Below, one piece after another: positions 15,838-24,931 of a stretch of 64,000 nucleotides of DNA. The notes under the pieces were generated by a model. The model was not told the DNA's origin, did no database searches, and saw only the letters and a list, made by a program, of their open reading frames with translations. The stretch's first letter is position 1. Every line of letters begins with the position of its first letter. This DNA is from Iamia sp963728655 (GTDB taxonomy: Bacteria; Actinomycetota; Acidimicrobiia; Acidimicrobiales; Iamiaceae): assembly GCA_963728655.1 (NCBI GenBank), contig CAVSLD010000005.1:269163-333162 (forward strand), written 5' to 3'. A program made the translations under genes and the position numbers.

Positions 15838-16692
15838 ATGACATCACTGACCCGTCCCCGCCTCGCGGCCGTCGCGGCCGCCCTCGCCCTCGGCCTGGCG
15901 GCCTTCTTCGCCGCCCCCGCCTCGGCCGCGCCGACCTACGCCCCCGCGGAGGAGGCGACCATCACCCCCGGGGTGATGATGGTGACCGAAGGCGCCCAGT
16001 GCACGGCCAACTTCATCTTCACCGACTCGGTCGACACCTACATCGGCTACGCCGCCCACTGCGCCGGCACCGGTGAGGCCACCGACACCGACGGGTGCCT
16101 GGCCGGCACCCTGCCCCTCGGCACCCCGGTCGACATCGAGGGCGCCGACGAGCCCGGCACCCTCGCCTACTCGTCGTGGACCGCCATGCAGGCCGCGGGC
16201 GAGACCGATGCCGACGCCTGCGCCTACAACGACCTCGCCCTGGTGAGGATCGCGGCCGCCGACGTGGCCAAGGTCAACCCCTCGATCCCCCACTGGGGCG
16301 GGCCGACCGGGCTCAACACCGACGGCGTGCCCGCCGGCGAGCAGGTCTACAGCTACGGCAACTCGAGCCTCCGCCAGGGCATCGCCCTGCTCAGCCCCAA
16401 GACCGGCATCAGCCTGGGCACCACCGGCAACGGCTGGACCCACCCCGTCTACACCGTCTCGCCCGGCATCCCGGGTGACTCGGGCAGCGCCTTCCTCGAC
16501 GCCGACGGCAACGCCCTCGGCGTGCTCAGCACCCTGGCCCTGGCCCCCCTGCCGCTCAGCAACAACGTGTCGGACCTGAGCCGGGCCCTCGCCTACATGC
16601 ACAGCCACGGCGGCCCGGCCGCGACCGTCGTCTCGGGCACCGAGGCCTTCGACGGGGCCCAGCTGCCCCTGGGCACCGGCTCGCTCTTCTAG
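15838..16692 (+). CDS. Secreted S1-type (chymotrypsin-fold) serine protease-like protein
   Basis: A 284-residue exported protein. A Sec signal peptide (about 1-31, cleavage after ASA) leads into a chymotrypsin-like fold with a visible triad: histidine in GYAAHC, aspartate in YNDLALVR, serine in IPGDSGSAFL. Four cysteines (QCTAN, AHC, DGC, ADAC) suggest two disulfides. Streptogrisin-like proteases are the nearest style, and no pro-domain of their length is present. The 15655-15837 gap upstream holds no other gene. A GC hairpin at 16712-16743 follows. Confidence 0.8.
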   Translation: MTSLTRPRLAAVAAALALGLAAFFAAPASAAPTYAPAEEATITPGVMMVTEGAQCTANFIFTDSVDTYIGYAAHCAGTGEATDTDGCLAGTLPLGTPVDIEGADEPGTLAYSSWTAMQAAGETDADACAYNDLALVRIAAADVAKVNPSIPHWGGPTGLNTDGVPAGEQVYSYGNSSLRQGIALLSPKTGISLGTTGNGWTHPVYTVSPGIPGDSGSAFLDADGNALGVLSTLALAPLPLSNNVSDLSRALAYMHSHGGPAATVVSGTEAFDGAQLPLGTGSLF

Positions 16693-16711
16693 CCGCTCCT
16701 CCTGGCCCGTC

Positions 16712-16743
16712 GGCCCCGGGGCGACCGCACACGCCTCGGGGCC
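16712..16743. terminator. GC-rich hairpin between convergent genes
   Basis: The arms GGCCCCGGGGCG and CGCCTCGGGGCC pair with one mismatch around ACCGCACA, 20 bp after the protease stop. There is no T-run. The rest of the gap to 16937 is featureless apart from a short GGCC run at 16912-16936. Confidence 0.6.
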
Positions 16744-16937
16744 GGCGGCAGGAGATGTCCGTCGGACGGCGAACCCTCCGACGACAGGGTGGGGCTCGGC
16801 CCCACGGCCAGGCCGGTCGGTGCGCACCGCGGGAGGAGGCGCATCGGCCGGTCGTGGCGCGCCCGGGTCGAGACGGACGGCCCGGGCCCGCGCCACGGCC
16901 CCGGCGCCACGGCCGGGCCGGCCGGCCGGCCGGCCGG

Positions 16938-17795
16938 TCAGCCCACGCTGCGGACGGCGCGCTCCACCGCCGCGGTGCCCAGCACCCGGACCTGGTCGAC
17001 GGGCGCCTCCACCGCGCCGGTCGCGACCGCGATCAGGGCATCGCCGTCGACCCGGGTGTGGGCGGGGACGAGGGCCCGGCCCAGGCCGTTGTGGCCACCC
17101 TGGGCCACCACCAGGCACCCCACCTTGTCGAGGCGGGCGTTGGTGGCGATGATCCCGATGGTCGTGTTGCCGATGGGCGGCGACGAGTCCGGCATGGCCG
17201 CGGCGGCCTCCTCGATGCCGTCGAGGCCGGTCCCGGTGGCGTCGATGTCGCCCGCCGCGTTGACGGCGACGGCGGCCGCCACCACCAGGTCCCCGGCCCG
17301 CACGGTGGCCACGCCGAGCCCGGCCGGGCGCCGCTGGCCCATCCCTCGCCAGCCGCCGACGGTGGCGCCGGTGCCGGCACCGACGAGGCCGTGGTCCATG
17401 CCGTCGGTGCGGGCCGCCTCGCACGCGGCCCGGCCCTCGGCCGGACCGGGCCGGACCGACGCATCGCCCACGGCCAGGTCGAACAGGCACAGGGCCGGCA
17501 CGATGGGCACCCTCCCCGCGGACGTGGGCACCCCGCGGCCGTGCTCCTCGCACCAGGCCATCACCCCGTCGGCCGCGGCCAGGCCGAAGGCGGACCCCCC
17601 GGAGAGGAGGACGGCGTCGACCCGGTCGACCAGCTTGTCCGGGGCCAGCAGGGCCAGCTCCCGGGAGGCGGGGGCGCCGCCGCGCACGTCCACCGACGCG
17701 ACCGTGCCCTCCGGGAGCAGGGCCACGGTGCAACCGGTCCGGGCCACCGGGTCGGTCCAGTGGCCCACGGCGATGCCGGGCACGTCGGTGATCAC
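16938..17795 (-). CDS. P1 family peptidase (DmpA/NylC-like)
   Basis: A 285-residue Ntn-type hydrolase precursor. Members self-cleave before a Thr/Ser that becomes the nucleophile; the candidate here is the threonine in IGNTTIGIIATNARLDKV. It also shows ITDVPGIAVGHWTD (the family's N-terminal signature) and LSGGSAFGLAAADGV. Known relatives are beta-aminopeptidases and nylon-oligomer hydrolases; the natural substrate is unknown. GTG 17795 overlaps the upstream stop (GTGA), making it the last gene of the nnr-alr operon. Confidence 0.88.
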   Translation of the reverse strand: MITDVPGIAVGHWTDPVARTGCTVALLPEGTVASVDVRGGAPASRELALLAPDKLVDRVDAVLLSGGSAFGLAAADGVMAWCEEHGRGVPTSAGRVPIVPALCLFDLAVGDASVRPGPAEGRAACEAARTDGMDHGLVGAGTGATVGGWRGMGQRRPAGLGVATVRAGDLVVAAAVAVNAAGDIDATGTGLDGIEEAAAAMPDSSPPIGNTTIGIIATNARLDKVGCLVVAQGGHNGLGRALVPAHTRVDGDALIAVATGAVEAPVDQVRVLGTAAVERAVRSVG

Positions 17796-18955
17796 GGTGG
17801 CGGTCCTCCCGCTGTCGAGGTGCGGTCGGTGAGGGCGACGTCGGTGGGGACCTCGCCCGCCACGACCTGGGCCAGGACCCGGTCGTAGGCGGGGGCCAGG
17901 GCCGACCAGTCGAAGCGGTCCATCGACGAGGCCAGCCCGTCGACCGCGGCCTGCGCCGTGGGCAGGTCGTCGAGGACGTCGCGCAGGCGGCGCACCATGT
18001 CGCCGTAGGCGCCGTAGAGCACCGCCGGGTGGTACCGGTCCGGGACGACCTCGGGGTACGAGAGGGCGTGGGGCAGCAGGGGGACCGCCCCGGCGGCCAT
18101 GGCCTCCACCATGGCCACGCCGAAGAACTCGTGGACCGCCGTCGACACCACCACCGAGGTCCGGCGCAGCAGGTCGACGTACTCCACGCGGGGCAGGTGC
18201 CCGGCGTGCACCAGCCGGGCGCCGAAGCGCTCCTCGGCCTCCACGAACTCCCGGGGGTCGGACCGGGCGTCGGCCCCGACCAGCGCGACCCGGAAGGCCA
18301 CGCCCTCGTGGTCGAGGCGGCGCAGGGCGCGGAAGAACAGCTCGGGGGCCTTGTCGTGGTCCCAGCGGTGGCTCCACAGCACGATGGGCGCGTCGTCGTC
18401 GGCCGGCGCCGGGCCGCACCGCACGGCAGCGACGTCGACGCCGACGGGCAGCAGGGTGGACCGGGCCCGCACGTCGTCCAGTCGGTGGTCGTGGCGGTGG
18501 TCCGGCGGACGGCACAACAGCTCGGGCAGGGCCCCGAAGAGGGCGTCGCGGTGGAACGCGGAGTTCACGAAGACGTGGTCGGCGGCGACCATCGACGACC
18601 AGTTCCGGTAGGCCATGTCGTCGTCGAGGACCTCGCCGGTGAGGGCGGCGCGGGCCGGCTGGGTCTCGTGCAGGTACAGGGCCACCGGGGCCGACCCGAT
18701 CCAGGTCCGGGCGTGGCCCAGGAACGCCGGGACGTCGAGCATCGACGAGGCCAGCACCACGTCGGGGGGTCCGTGCTCGTCGACCACCGCCGCGGCCCGC
18801 TCGGCCAGGGTGACGGCCCCGCCCCGGAGCCGCCACCGCCAGAAGGCACCCTCGTGGGCGACCAGGTGGACGTCCTCGCCGCTGTGGGCCGCGTAGCCCT
18901 CCGCCCAGGCCTGGTGCGAGCCGTTGAGCCAGGGCTCGATGAGCAGGACCCGCAC
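17792..18955 (-). CDS. tRNA-queuosine mannosyltransferase-like glycosyltransferase (DUF3524 + GT4)
   Basis: A 387-residue GT-B enzyme. The N-terminal half matches the DUF3524/QTMAN domain: RVLLIEPWLNGSHQAWAEG, FWRWRLRGGAVTLAE, SMLDVPAFLG, YLHETQPA and VFVNSAFHRDALF. The C-terminal GT4 part holds VLWSHRWDHDKAPELFFRAL and the EFFGVAMVEAMAAGAVPLLP nucleotide-sugar signature. Vertebrate QTMAN (GTDC1) mannosylates queuosine in tRNA-Asp; activity of bacterial relatives is inferred only. No queuosine genes lie in this window. It starts 8 bp after the hydrolase stop and overlaps the P1 peptidase start. Confidence 0.82.
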   Translation of the reverse strand: MRVLLIEPWLNGSHQAWAEGYAAHSGEDVHLVAHEGAFWRWRLRGGAVTLAERAAAVVDEHGPPDVVLASSMLDVPAFLGHARTWIGSAPVALYLHETQPARAALTGEVLDDDMAYRNWSSMVAADHVFVNSAFHRDALFGALPELLCRPPDHRHDHRLDDVRARSTLLPVGVDVAAVRCGPAPADDDAPIVLWSHRWDHDKAPELFFRALRRLDHEGVAFRVALVGADARSDPREFVEAEERFGARLVHAGHLPRVEYVDLLRRTSVVVSTAVHEFFGVAMVEAMAAGAVPLLPHALSYPEVVPDRYHPAVLYGAYGDMVRRLRDVLDDLPTAQAAVDGLASSMDRFDWSALAPAYDRVLAQVVAGEVPTDVALTDRTSTAGGPPP

Positions 18956-18963
18956 GGGAGGGC

Positions 18964-19972
18964 CTAGGTCCCGGCCCCGACCGGTGCGGTGCGGGCCGAC
19001 AGGGCGCGGACGAGCTCGGCCAGCTCGTCGGGCCGCTCCTGCATCAGCTGGTGGCCCGCCTCCGGCAGCACGGTGAGCTCGGCGTCGGGGAGGCCATCGG
19101 CCATGGCCCGGGCGAAGGGCACCGGCGTGAGCAGGTCGCGCTTGCCGACCACCACGAAGGCGGGCGTGTCGACCTCGGGCAGGGCGTCGAGGGTGTCGTG
19201 GTCGAAGATGCCGACCAAGGAGCGGTGGAGGGCCTCGTCGTCGGTGGCCTCGATGGACGCCCGGACCTGCTCGACCGCCGCGGCCGTCGGGTGCTTGCCG
19301 AAGGCGGAGCGGACCAGGAACAGCGACAGGTCGTTCCCGGTGAAGCGGTAGCTCGGCACCGAGCGGCCCGAGTCGAGGCGGTCGACGATGACGCCGCCGA
19401 GGGCTGCCACGCGGGGCACCAGGGCGTTGGGGAAGGGGCGGGCGGCGGAGGTCGCCACCAGGCCCAGGCCGGCCACCCGCTCGCGCCGGACCTCGGGGTG
19501 GCCGGTGGCGAAGGCCAGCGTGGCCATGCCGCCCATGGAGTGGCCGACGACGAGGGCGTCGCGCAGGTCGAGCTCGGTCAGCAGCGTCGCCACGTCGCGG
19601 CCGAGGAGGTCCATGCCGTACCCGTCGGACCCGGCGCGCGACCGGCCGTGGCCCCGGAGGTCGACGGCGAGCACGCGGTGGTCGCGCGGCCAGCTCGTGC
19701 AGCTGGGGTGACCACAGCTCGGCGTTGAGGGTGATCCCGTGGAGGAGGAGCAGGGGCCGGCCCTCGCCCCGCTCCAGCACGTGGAGCTCACCACCGTCGT
19801 GGGTGGCCACGGTGAGGTGGCGGACGTCGTCGGGCGGCACCAGCAGGCGGTCGCGGTCGGGGGCGGTGCGGGACCGCAGCCGGCGGGCCACGGCACGCTC
19901 GGCGGCGACGCCGGCGACGGCCAGCCCGGCCAGTCCCAGGATCTTGCGGGTCGTGGGGCGCACGACGGTCAT
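18964..19972 (-). CDS. Alpha/beta hydrolase after alr, frame-disrupted
   Basis: The N-terminus has a membrane-anchor-like helix (ILGLAGLAVAGVAAERAVARR), then the fold opens with RPLLLLHGITLNAELWSPQLHELA. One extra base near 19685-19692 breaks the frame; beyond it the correct sense continues RDHRVLAVDLRGHGRSRAGS. The nucleophile elbow is VVGHSMGGMATL, aspartate is near VGKRDLLTP and histidine in EAGHQLMQE. At 1009 nt it is one base over whole codons. ATG 19972 overlaps the alr stop (ATGA). A hydrolase next to alr is common in Actinobacteria; the substrate is unknown. Confidence 0.82.
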
Positions 19973-21120
19973 CCTGGCCGATCGGCGACGACGACGCGGG
20001 GGACGCGGCGACCGAGCCCGCAGGTGATCTCGTAGCCGATGGTCCCCAGCCGCTCGGCCCACTCCTCGGCGGTGACCTCCTCGTCGCCCTGGCGGCCGAT
20101 GAGGACGACCTCGTCACCCCGGGCCACGGGGGCGTCGGGACCGCAGTCGACGGTGATCTGGTCCATGGTGACGGTCCCCGCGATGGGGTGGCGCCGACCG
20201 CCGATGAGCACCTCTCCCCCGCTCGCCCCGAGCGCCCGGCGCACGCCGTCGGCGTAGCCCACGGGCACCGTGGCGATGGTGGTGTCGCTCGAGACGAGGT
20301 AGCGCTGGCCGTAGCTGATCGCCTCGCCCGCGACCACGGTCTTGACGTGGGACACGCGGGACACGAGCCGCAGCGCGGGCCGCAGGTCGACCTGGCCGGC
20401 CAGCGCCGGGCTGGGGGCGATGCCGTAGACGGCGATGCCCGTGCGCACCAGGTCGAGGCGCGACGCCGGGTGGGCGAGGGCCCCGGCCGAGTTGGCCGCG
20501 TGGCGGCGGGGCACGTCGACCCCGGCGCCGGTGAGGGCGGTGCAGGTGGCCTCGAACCGGGCCAGCTGGACGGCGGTGAGGTCGTGGTCCGGCTCGTCGG
20601 CCACGGCCAGGTGGGTCCACACCGAGGCCAGGGCGAGGGCCGGCTGCGAGGCGATGACGCGCCCGAGGGCGACGGCCTCGTCGGGCGCGGCCCCCACCCG
20701 GTGCATGCCCGTGTCGACCTTCAGGTGCACGGGCCACGCCTCGGTGCCGGCCTCACCGACGGCTCCGGCCATCGCCGCCACCAGCTCGTCGGAGTACACG
20801 GTCGGCTCCACCCGCGCCGCCACCACGCGGTCGACGGCGGAGAGGGGCGGCTCGGACAGGAGCATGATCGGGGCGTCGATCCCGGCGGCCCGCAGCTCCT
20901 CGGCCTCCTCGACCAGGGCGACGGCCAGGCCCTCGGCCCCGGCACCGAGCGCCGCCCGGGCGACGACGAAGGCGCCGTGGCCGTACCCGTCGGCCTTCAC
21001 CACCGCCCACACCGGGGCCGGGGCCACGTGGGCGCGCAGAGCCACCACGTTGTGGGCCACCGCGCCCGGGTCGACCTCGACCCACGTGGGGCGGGCCGGC
21101 TCGACCTCGGGGCTGCTCAC
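19969..21120 (-). CDS. alr: Alanine racemase
   Basis: A 383-residue fold-type III PLP enzyme that converts L- to D-alanine for peptidoglycan. The PLP lysine lies in WAVVKADGYGHG; the beta-barrel carries HLKVDTGMHRVG and RTGIAVYGIAPS. The second catalytic base (tyrosine) is in AISYGQRYLVS, and VPVGYADGVRRAL is the family signature. It starts at ATG 21120, 25 bp after the CBS protein, and overlaps the hydrolase by 4 bp. Confidence 0.97.
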   Translation of the reverse strand: MSSPEVEPARPTWVEVDPGAVAHNVVALRAHVAPAPVWAVVKADGYGHGAFVVARAALGAGAEGLAVALVEEAEELRAAGIDAPIMLLSEPPLSAVDRVVAARVEPTVYSDELVAAMAGAVGEAGTEAWPVHLKVDTGMHRVGAAPDEAVALGRVIASQPALALASVWTHLAVADEPDHDLTAVQLARFEATCTALTGAGVDVPRRHAANSAGALAHPASRLDLVRTGIAVYGIAPSPALAGQVDLRPALRLVSRVSHVKTVVAGEAISYGQRYLVSSDTTIATVPVGYADGVRRALGASGGEVLIGGRRHPIAGTVTMDQITVDCGPDAPVARGDEVVLIGRQGDEEVTAEEWAERLGTIGYEITCGLGRRVPRVVVADRPG

Positions 21121-21145
21121 GGGCGGGCGGCGACCGGTGGGGACG

Positions 21146-21616
21146 TCAGCCGTCGGCGATCATCGAGCGGATGACGTCGCCGCGGGCCAGCAGGCCCACC
21201 AGCACGCCGGCGTCGTCGACCACCGGCAGGCGCGACACGTCGTGGGCGTGCATCAGCGTGGCCGCGTCCTCGAGGGTGCCGTCGGGACCGATCGTGTGGG
21301 GGTCCTCGGTCATGAGGTCCGACACCTGGCCGGCGAGGGACTTGCGCAGGTCCTCCTCGAACCGCTTGCGCTCGCCCGGGAGCTCGAAGGAGGCGCCCAG
21401 CAGGCTGATGACGGTGGGGACGTGGACCTTGCCCTCGGCCACGATGAGGTCGCCCGTGCTGAGCAGGCCCACCACCGCCCCGGCCTCGTCGACGACCGGG
21501 GCGGCATCGACGTCCCGAGCGACCAGGGCCTCCATGGCGGCCTGCACGCCGTCGGTGGGCGCGAAGGTGAGGACGTCGGTCGTCATCAGGTCACGCACGG
21601 GCAGGGAAGGGGGCAC
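21146..21616 (-). CDS. Tandem CBS-domain protein
   Basis: A 156-residue protein made of two CBS motifs (a Bateman pair): about 8-60 (VRDLMTTDVLTFAPTDGVQAAM...VVGLLSTGDLI) and about 98-152 (VSDLMTEDPHTIGPDGTLEDAA...LVGLLARGDVI). Such pairs bind adenine nucleotides and regulate a partner. There is no fused catalytic domain. Its place between nnr and alr, 1 bp from nnr, suggests co-expression; the regulated partner is unknown. GTG start at 21616. Confidence 0.9.
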   Translation of the reverse strand: MPPSLPVRDLMTTDVLTFAPTDGVQAAMEALVARDVDAAPVVDEAGAVVGLLSTGDLIVAEGKVHVPTVISLLGASFELPGERKRFEEDLRKSLAGQVSDLMTEDPHTIGPDGTLEDAATLMHAHDVSRLPVVDDAGVLVGLLARGDVIRSMIADG

Positions 21617-21617
21617 G

Positions 21618-22997
21618 TCAGTCCTCCGGGAGCTCGGTCAGGGCCGCGGGCAGGTGGGCGGCGACGTCGCCGGCGACCAGGCCGCGGCGCCAGGCTAGGG
21701 CCCCGGCCCGACCGTGCAGGTGGGCCGCGGCCGCCGCCGCCTCCAGGGGGGCCAGGCCCTGGGCCAGCAGGGCGGCGAGGGCGCCGGTGAGCACGTCGCC
21801 GGTGCCGGCGGTGGCCAGGCGGGCGTCGCCGGTGACGGCCAGCAGGACCCGGCCGTCGGGGTGGGCCACCACCGTCGGCGCCCCCTTGGACAGGACCACT
21901 GCGCCCCGGCGGGCGGCGAGGGCCCGCACCGCACCCAGCCGGTCGGGGGCGCCGGGGTCACCGCCGAGGCGGGCCATCTCGCCGTCGTGGGGCGTGAGGA
22001 CGACGGTGGGCGCACCGTCGTCGGCTGCGGGTCGGGAGAGGGCGCCGTCGACGTCGTCGGCCAGGGCGGTGAGCCCGTCGCCGTCGACCACGACCGGCGG
22101 ACGGTCCGGCGCACCGACGACGGCGCGCACGGCGTCGGCCGACGCCGCGCCGGTGCCCAGCCCCGGACCCACGCCCAGGGCCGCGATCCGCTCCACGTCG
22201 TCGAGCACGGCGGCGTCCCACCCCTCGGCCGGCAGGTGGACGCCGACCACCTCGGTGGGGGCGCCGGGGTCGCGGTCGAGGCCGGGGGTGGAGAGCCGCA
22301 CGTACCCGGCGCCGGCCCGCTGGGCGCCGGCCGCGGCCAGGTGCGCCGCCCCGGTCATGCCCGGGGAGCCGGCGACGAGCCAGCACGCGGCGCGCCACTT
22401 GTGCGCGTCCCGTTCCCGGTCGGGGAGCCAGGTGGCCACGTCGCCCGCCTCGACCACGTGGGCCCGGGCCCCGGACACGTCGAGGCCGATGTCGGCCACC
22501 TGCACCTCGCCGGCGAGCGCCGGGGCGGCGCCCAGCAGGAGGCCGGGCTTGAGGGCGGCGAAGGTGACGGTGCGCTCGGCGGCCCACGGGGCGCCGTGGA
22601 CCTCGCCGGTGAGGCCGTCGATGCCGGAGGGGATGTCGACGGCCAGCACCCGGGCCCCGTCGGGCGCGGCCGGCGGGGTCCACTCGCCCCGGAACCCGGT
22701 GCCGTAGGCGGCGTCGACGAGCAGGTCGCAGGCGGGCAGGGCACCGGGGAGGTCGGCGGCGTCGAGCACCTCGACCCGCACGCCCCGGCGCCGCAGGCGG
22801 GCGGCGGCGTCGAGCCCGTCGGCTCCGTTGTTGCCCTTGCCCGCCACCACCACGACCCGTCGCCCGTAGGCACCGCCGAGCAGGGCGAGGGCGGCCCGGG
22901 CCACGGCCGCGCCGGCCCGCCCGACCAGCACCGCGACCGGCTCGGGGGCGGCGGCGTCGACCGCACCCATCTCCTCGGGGGTCACGACGGGGATCAC
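21618..22997 (-). CDS. nnr: Bifunctional NAD(P)H-hydrate repair enzyme
   Basis: A 459-residue fusion of the YjeF N-terminal epimerase (about 1-200) and the ADP-dependent NAD(P)H-hydrate dehydratase (about 215-455). Epimerase motifs are VVAGKGNNGADGLDAA and LVDAAYGTGFRG; dehydratase motifs are LGVGPGLGTG, LTPHDGEMARL and LATAGTGDVLTGALAALL. It repairs hydrated NAD(P)H, making it a housekeeping gene commonly near alr. It is the first gene of the operon that runs to the P1 peptidase. The low-complexity G+C stretch 22998-23111 lies upstream. Confidence 0.95.
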   Translation of the reverse strand: MIPVVTPEEMGAVDAAAPEPVAVLVGRAGAAVARAALALLGGAYGRRVVVVAGKGNNGADGLDAAARLRRRGVRVEVLDAADLPGALPACDLLVDAAYGTGFRGEWTPPAAPDGARVLAVDIPSGIDGLTGEVHGAPWAAERTVTFAALKPGLLLGAAPALAGEVQVADIGLDVSGARAHVVEAGDVATWLPDRERDAHKWRAACWLVAGSPGMTGAAHLAAAGAQRAGAGYVRLSTPGLDRDPGAPTEVVGVHLPAEGWDAAVLDDVERIAALGVGPGLGTGAASADAVRAVVGAPDRPPVVVDGDGLTALADDVDGALSRPAADDGAPTVVLTPHDGEMARLGGDPGAPDRLGAVRALAARRGAVVLSKGAPTVVAHPDGRVLLAVTGDARLATAGTGDVLTGALAALLAQGLAPLEAAAAAAHLHGRAGALAWRRGLVAGDVAAHLPAALTELPED

Positions 22998-23111
22998 GGG
23001 CCCATGCTGCCCGGTGGCGACGCGGCCATGCAGGGCTGACCGGCGCGGGGCCGGGCCGGGCCGGTCGGGGCTCGGCCCGGTCGGGTCGGGCCGGTCCGGT
23101 CGGGTCTCGGC

Positions 23112-23648
23112 TCAGTCGACGGTGAGACGACCGACCATGCCCTGGGAGGCGTGCGTGTCGCCGTCGGGCGTCTCGAGGATGCAGAACATGGTGTAGGTGC
23201 CGGGCGCCAGGTCGAAGGTGGCGTCGCAGGTCTGGTCCGGGCCGAAGCCCTCCAGCTCGAAGGCGCCGGCCTCCTCCAGCGCGGCCTCGTCGGGGGCGCC
23301 GTCGTCGTCGAGGGGCACGTCGCCGCCGCCGGGGAGGAAGGCGATCTCGTGGTCCATCGTGCCCACGTTCTCGGCGTGGAAGGTGACCACGCCGGCGTCG
23401 ACCTCTACGTCGTCGGGGTCGAACCCGTACTCGTCGAGGGCGATGTCGACGGTCTCGTCCGCCTCGTCGGCCAGGTCGGTGCCGACGGGGGTGCACTCGC
23501 CGTCGCTGGTGCCGCTGGCCGACCCGGACCCCGCTCCCGATGCGCTGCTCGAGGCCGCGTCGGTGCCGTCGTCGGCCCCGCACGCCGCGGTGGCCAGAGC
23601 GAGGGCGGTCACCAGCAGCCCCGTCGCCACGGCGCGGACGATCCTCAT
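23112..23648 (-). CDS. Cupredoxin-like lipoprotein
   Basis: A 178-residue exported protein. A lipoprotein signal with lipobox ATAAC (Cys23) is followed by an acidic Ser-rich linker (to about 55) and a plastocyanin-like beta-sandwich. Putative type-1 copper ligands are histidine in TMDHEIAF and the late cluster Cys (TMFCILE), His (DTHASQ) and Met (QGMVG). It may carry electrons or bind copper at the cell surface; no oxidase is adjacent. The ATG has an excellent AGGAGGAG Shine-Dalgarno sequence upstream. Confidence 0.85.
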   Translation of the reverse strand: MRIVRAVATGLLVTALALATAACGADDGTDAASSSASGAGSGSASGTSDGECTPVGTDLADEADETVDIALDEYGFDPDDVEVDAGVVTFHAENVGTMDHEIAFLPGGGDVPLDDDGAPDEAALEEAGAFELEGFGPDQTCDATFDLAPGTYTMFCILETPDGDTHASQGMVGRLTVD

Positions 23649-23880
23649 GTCTCTCCTCCTCGACCCCGGGTGGGTCGCACCATGCTCACACACGGCCGGG
23701 CCGGGACGTGAGCCGGAGGGACCGCCGCAGGGCGCGGGCGCTCCGGAGGCGGCGGGTGCGGTCTCCCGGTCGTCGTCGGCACCCGACCCGTCGGCCCGCC
23801 GCGCGAGGCCGGTGCCCGTCAGGGGCGCGCACCGGCGCCCGGGCGCCCGGGCCGGGCCGGGGCGGACGCGCCGGTCGTCG

Positions 23881-23886
23881 TACCCT
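23881..23886 (+). promoter_or_regulatory. -10 element of a leaderless promoter
   Basis: TACCCT lies exactly 6 nt before the GTG at 23893. Confidence 0.5.
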
Positions 23887-23892
23887 CGGGCC

Positions 23893-24783
23893 GTGCCCGC
23901 CCCGCCCACCCTGGTGACCCTCCCCGACGGCCGGTCCCTCGCGGTCGACGACGTGGGCGATCCCGACGGGGTGCCCGTCCTCTGCCTCCACGGCACCCCC
24001 GACTCCCGCCTGGCCCGTCACCCCGACGACGGCGTGGCCGCGGCGGCCGGGGTGCGCCTGCTGGCCGTCGACCGGCCCGGCTGCGGCCGCAGCGATCCCC
24101 ACCCGGGCCGGACGCTGGGCTCAGTGGCCGACGACCTCCTCGCGGTGGCCGAGGCCCTCGGCGTGCGACAGGCGGGTGTCCTGGCCTGGTCCGCCGGTGC
24201 GCCCTACGCGGTCGCGCTGGGGGCCCGTCACCCGGACCGGGTGGGCGCCGTCGCCCTGGCTGCGCCTCTCGTCCCGGTCACCGCCTACGCCGACCCCCAG
24301 GTGGCCGAGGCCGCGGGGGCGGGGCGGCGCCTCTTCGCCGAGATGGCGGCCGAGCTCGCTCCCGACGAGGTGGCCGCCGAGGTGGCCCCCTACCTGCTCC
24401 CGGACCCGGCCACCCCCGAGGCGGTGGCCACCCACCTGGGCGACGAGGCCGACGGGGCCCGGGAGGCGGACCTGGCGCGGGTGCCCGGCGGTGCCGAGGC
24501 CCTGGTGGCAGCGACGGTCGAGGCCGTGGCCGCGGGCCGGGACGGTCTGGTCCAGGACGTGGCCACCCAGGCCGCGGCGCCCGACGTCGACCTGGCCGCC
24601 TGCGCCGCCCCCACGCACATCTGGTGCGGCACCGCCGACGAGGTGGCCCCGCCCGCCTTCGGCCGCTGGTGGGCCGACCTCCTGGCCGACGCCCGCCTCG
24701 AGGTGGTCGACGACGCCAGCCACGTCCTCGCCCTCACCCACTGGACCGCGCTCCTCACCGCCGCCTCCGCCCCCCTCCGCTGA
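23893..24783 (+). CDS. Alpha/beta hydrolase
   Basis: A 296-residue cytoplasmic alpha/beta hydrolase of the epoxide-hydrolase/haloperoxidase-like group. The oxyanion region is VLCLHGTPDSRLAR, the nucleophile elbow VLAWSAGAPYAVAL (serine in WSAG), the acid near IWCGTADEVAPP and the histidine in DDASHVLAL. The substrate is unknown. GTG 23893 is fixed by the -10 element 6 nt upstream. The 148-bp gap that follows (24784-24931) before acpS holds no gene. Confidence 0.85.
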   Translation: MPAPPTLVTLPDGRSLAVDDVGDPDGVPVLCLHGTPDSRLARHPDDGVAAAAGVRLLAVDRPGCGRSDPHPGRTLGSVADDLLAVAEALGVRQAGVLAWSAGAPYAVALGARHPDRVGAVALAAPLVPVTAYADPQVAEAAGAGRRLFAEMAAELAPDEVAAEVAPYLLPDPATPEAVATHLGDEADGAREADLARVPGGAEALVAATVEAVAAGRDGLVQDVATQAAAPDVDLAACAAPTHIWCGTADEVAPPAFGRWWADLLADARLEVVDDASHVLALTHWTALLTAASAPLR

Positions 24784-24931
24784 TCCGCCCGGCCCGCCCC
24801 CGAACCCGCCCGACCCCCGAACCGGTGCGCAGATCGGTCGCCCCAGCGACCAGAACGCGCGCGCCACTTCGGGGAGCGCTCTGTCGGGAGACCCTGCCGG
24901 TCGAGGACCGGGGAGCGGCCAGGGGGAGGGG

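Noticed and set aside
16912..16936. (GGCC)n run as a regulatory site
   Set aside because: A low-complexity run in a very GC-rich gap; no other support.
17792..20062. A 756-residue hydrolase-glycosyltransferase fusion
   Set aside because: It arises only because an extra base in the hydrolase joins its N-terminus to the glycosyltransferase frame; each gene has its own start and stop.
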